Shown: one piece after another, positions 6,048-7,880 of the stretch
Numbering within the stretch: the stretch's first letter is position 1
How the letters are laid out: every line of letters begins with the position of its first letter
NCBI GenBank assembly: GCA_023387715.1
Contig: JAEWHQ010000076.1
Span: 1 to 7,880, forward strand
DNA length: 7,880 bases
Origin: Pseudomonadota bacterium
Lineage (GTDB): Bacteria > Pseudomonadota > Alphaproteobacteria > Rhizobiales > Rhizobiaceae
Reading direction: 5' to 3'
Made by a program: the position numbers and the translations under genes
Notes under the pieces: generated by a model
What the model saw: the letters and a program-made list of their open reading frames with translations, nothing else
Database searches by the model: none
Told to the model about the DNA's origin: nothing

Positions 6048-6082
6048 AGCACTTCTATAACAAAGTGCTCCTATGGTTACAA
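6048..6082 (-). promoter_or_regulatory. Possible acetyltransferase promoter overlapped by an inverted repeat
   Basis: On the minus strand TTGTAA (6082-6077) and TATAGA (6059-6054) are 17 bases apart, each matching four of six consensus bases. A perfect 7-bp inverted repeat, AGCACTT (6048-6054)/AAGTGCT (6063-6069), brackets the -10 box with eight bases between the arms. That placement fits a repressor site. The same repeat could instead act as a weak terminator for the upstream permease, although no U run follows it. Confidence 0.35.
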
Positions 6083-6112
6083 ACATTAGCTGATTTAAGT
6101 TTTTAAACCTTC

Positions 6113-7789
6113 TTAGAGGCTGAACTTTCTGCCCTTCAACAAAGTGAGCAGCAAAAGCGGAATAAGCGTGGTGATGATGATGGCGATAAGCGCCATTGCC
6201 ATGCCAAGGCCAACCGAGCCTTGCTCGAATTGTCGCCAGATAAAGATGGAAATGGTTTGCATGCCAACGGGGGCAATCAGCACAGAGGCAACCAGCTCGC
6301 GGGTGGCGACTGCAAAAACGAGCAACATGGCTGTAATCAGGCTTGGCGCAATAAGCGGCAGCATGATGCGGCGAAAGGTGGTGAAACTAGTGGCACCGCA
6401 AACGCGTGCTGCTGCCTCCAGATTATCCCCGATCTGATGGAAGGCGGCGGTGGTATAGCGGATGGGTTGCGGCAGCAAGATGCAGCAATAGGCCAGCAAC
6501 AGGATCAGCGGTGTGTTGTAAGGAGAAACCAGTAATGCTGGCTGGTTCCAGGCCAGAATAAGGCCAACAGCAACCACCACACCTGGCAAAGAGTTTGGCA
6601 AAACGGTTAAAACATCGAGGAAATTGCGGCCGCGGAAGCGCATTTTTACTACCGCATAGGCTGCAACTGCGCCTAATAAGCCGGTGAAAAGTGCACTTGC
6701 GACGCCCAAAGACAGGCTGTTGATGAGGGCTTTCATGCCGCCTGCGGAATTTTCAGCAATGGCACTGAAATTGTCAAAACCGATATTGGAAAGTGTCAAA
6801 CCGCCTGAAATGGTCTTTGATAATGCGGTGGCAAGAATGGCAAGCAGCGGCACGCCGGTTGCCAAAAAACTGACAAAGGCAAAAAGAGCGACGACAGGGA
6901 TGGTAAGGTTTCCCAAGGCGCGTTTGTCTTTGGCCTGTGGCTTGCCGACAGTGGTGACATAAGAACGGCGGTTTAAAATCCAGCGCTGGATCATAAAGGC
7001 ACCAAGCGACAATAAAACGAGGGCGAGCGAGAAGACGGCAGCACCTGCCAGATCAATCGGCCAGTCTGAAACGCGAAGATCGATTTCTGTGACGAGCACT
7101 TCAAAGCCGGAGCGGCGGCCAAGGGCTGCCGGTGTGCCATATTCTTCAATGGCAGCAGCAAAAACCAAAAGCAGGCTTGCGGCAAGGCCGGGTGTTGCAA
7201 GCGGCAAAGTAATACGGAAAAAAGAGCGCCATGAAGAGGCACCAAAAACGCGGCCAACATCGGCATAACGCGCGCCGACGGCTTCAATGGTGCGCGACAC
7301 GGCAAAATAAACCAACGGAAATGTGTTGAGCGCCATGACAAATGTCATGCCGGAAACAGAAAACAAAAAAGATGAGAGGTTGAAACCGGCAAGCTGCTCC
7401 AGATAACCGCGCGGTTGCAGGCTCATAATCCAGCCAAGAGTGGCAATATATGGCGGGATCATGAACGGGATGAGCATTAAGATATCCCAGAATATCGCCA
7501 GCGGCACTTTGTAAAGCGCCCGAAACACGGCCAGTGGCACAGCAATGAGTGCTGAAAGAGCGACTACCAGCAAACCCAGCAACACGGTATTGCCGGTAAT
7601 GCGGAAAAGGCGCGGATCATCAAAGAGTGCTGCAATATGCGAAAACGGGTTGGCCAGCGAACCGCTGCCCAATTGCGGAAATATCGATTGCAGGATGATA
7701 AAAACAAAGGGGACCGCTACGACGAGTAACAGACCTGCCATGGCAAAATAACCGAGAGGATTTTGCAGGCTTGCGTTTTTAATCTGCAT
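6113..7789 (-). CDS. Two-domain ABC transporter permease, iron(III)/FbpB type
   Basis: A 558-residue inner-membrane protein with two fused permease domains of the binding-protein-dependent transport family, roughly residues 60-270 and 355-555. Each carries the cytoplasmic EAA loop that docks on the ATPase: RYADVGRVFGASSWRSFF then RITLPLATPG (174-201), and NLEAAARVCGATSFTTF then RRIMLPLIAPS (456-483). The first membrane helix is near 18-36, and a hydrophilic linker (about 272-292) separates the halves. Length and the fused layout match FbpB/AfuB-like ferric iron permeases; phosphonate or thiamine-type relatives share the fold, so the substrate is not certain. ATG 7789 is chosen because GGAA lies eight bases upstream (7799-7796), while the TTG at 7813 has no such support. 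The periplasmic binding-protein gene is expected upstream, beyond the right edge. No ATPase gene follows downstream, so it must be elsewhere or upstream. Confidence 0.88.
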   Translation of the reverse strand: MQIKNASLQNPLGYFAMAGLLLVVAVPFVFIILQSIFPQLGSGSLANPFSHIAALFDDPRLFRITGNTVLLGLLVVALSALIAVPLAVFRALYKVPLAIFWDILMLIPFMIPPYIATLGWIMSLQPRGYLEQLAGFNLSSFLFSVSGMTFVMALNTFPLVYFAVSRTIEAVGARYADVGRVFGASSWRSFFRITLPLATPGLAASLLLVFAAAIEEYGTPAALGRRSGFEVLVTEIDLRVSDWPIDLAGAAVFSLALVLLSLGAFMIQRWILNRRSYVTTVGKPQAKDKRALGNLTIPVVALFAFVSFLATGVPLLAILATALSKTISGGLTLSNIGFDNFSAIAENSAGGMKALINSLSLGVASALFTGLLGAVAAYAVVKMRFRGRNFLDVLTVLPNSLPGVVVAVGLILAWNQPALLVSPYNTPLILLLAYCCILLPQPIRYTTAAFHQIGDNLEAAARVCGATSFTTFRRIMLPLIAPSLITAMLLVFAVATRELVASVLIAPVGMQTISIFIWRQFEQGSVGLGMAMALIAIIITTLIPLLLLTLLKGRKFSL

Positions 7790-7805
7790 TTTTATTTCCA
7801 GTATG

Positions 7806-7820
7806 ACCGGCAAGGCCAGT
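7806..7820 (-). repeat. Small hairpin in the permease leader
   Basis: ACCGGC (7806-7811) pairs with GCCAGT (7815-7820) around a three-base loop, with one G-U pair in the minus-strand RNA. It sits 17 bases before the permease start codon, just upstream of its ribosome-binding site, where it could influence initiation. Confidence 0.4.
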
Positions 7821-7831
7821 TAAGATTGCAA

Positions 7832-7878
7832 TGAACAGATGCGGGAAGTGCACAAACTCCCCGCATCCTCTCTGTTCA
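7832..7878 (-). promoter_or_regulatory. Long imperfect hairpin upstream of the permease
   Basis: TGAACAGATGCGGG (7832-7845) pairs with CCCGCAT (7860-7866) and, after a four-base bulge, CTGTTCA (7872-7878). In minus-strand RNA it would form a 14-bp stem. No U run follows, so it is not a classic terminator. Hairpins of this kind between the binding-protein and permease genes of ABC operons can protect upstream mRNA or cause partial read-through. A binding-protein gene ending just right of the window is assumed, not seen. Confidence 0.5.
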
Positions 7879-7880
7879 GG

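Noticed and set aside
6991..7341. Minus-strand open frame of about 116 codons inside the permease gene
   Set aside because: It is an out-of-frame reading of the permease, whose own frame is intact and carries both EAA loops.

Overview
This window looks like chromosomal DNA of an alphaproteobacterium, most likely in the order Hyphomicrobiales (Rhizobiales). The gene families point there: an ectoine-hydrolase-type M24 protein, an amide/urea-type solute-binding protein, an AtzE-like amidase and a fused FbpB-like permease. Base composition is moderate, apparently below 50% GC by eye. That composition plus a decaying catabolic locus suggests a host-adapted or shrinking genome, perhaps near Bartonella or Brucella. 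This placement is inference; there is no rRNA or other marker to settle it.

Left third (1-2135, + strand): a broken catabolic locus. It opens with the 3' part of a DoeA/creatinase-like M24 gene, which runs off the left edge and ends at a hairpin terminator. A long leader with nested, mutually exclusive inverted repeats follows. It precedes the 5' half of an amide/urea ABC transporter solute-binding protein gene. About 177 codons in, this gene is joined abruptly to the 3' half of an amidase gene. The amidase remnant carries at least three frameshifts and two in-frame stops. The simplest reading is an internal deletion that removed the rest of the binding-protein gene, probably the permease and ATPase genes, and the amidase catalytic half, followed by point decay.

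Middle (2136-5343): a 241-base stretch with one unassigned short frame leads to an intact DxD glycosyltransferase-like gene (+). It converges on an AraC-family regulator (-), which diverges from an Fsr-type MFS drug exporter (+). The regulator-exporter intergenic region has tandem direct repeats and a small palindrome that look like operator sites. A strong terminator that can work in both directions closes the exporter and the acetyltransferase facing it.

Right third (5345-7880, - strand): a CatB/Vat-type hexapeptide acetyltransferase lies downstream of a 558-residue two-domain permease of an iron(III)-type ABC importer. The acetyltransferase may have its own promoter, overlapped by an inverted repeat. 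Upstream of the permease two hairpins fill the leader, where a binding-protein gene would be expected just beyond the right edge.

Functionally the intact genes are two possible antibiotic-defence functions (Fsr exporter with its regulator, and the acetyltransferase), one importer membrane component and one orphan glycosyltransferase. The most interesting item is the leader at 743-836. It can fold in two exclusive ways, one hiding and one freeing the Shine-Dalgarno sequence of a transporter gene that is now dead.
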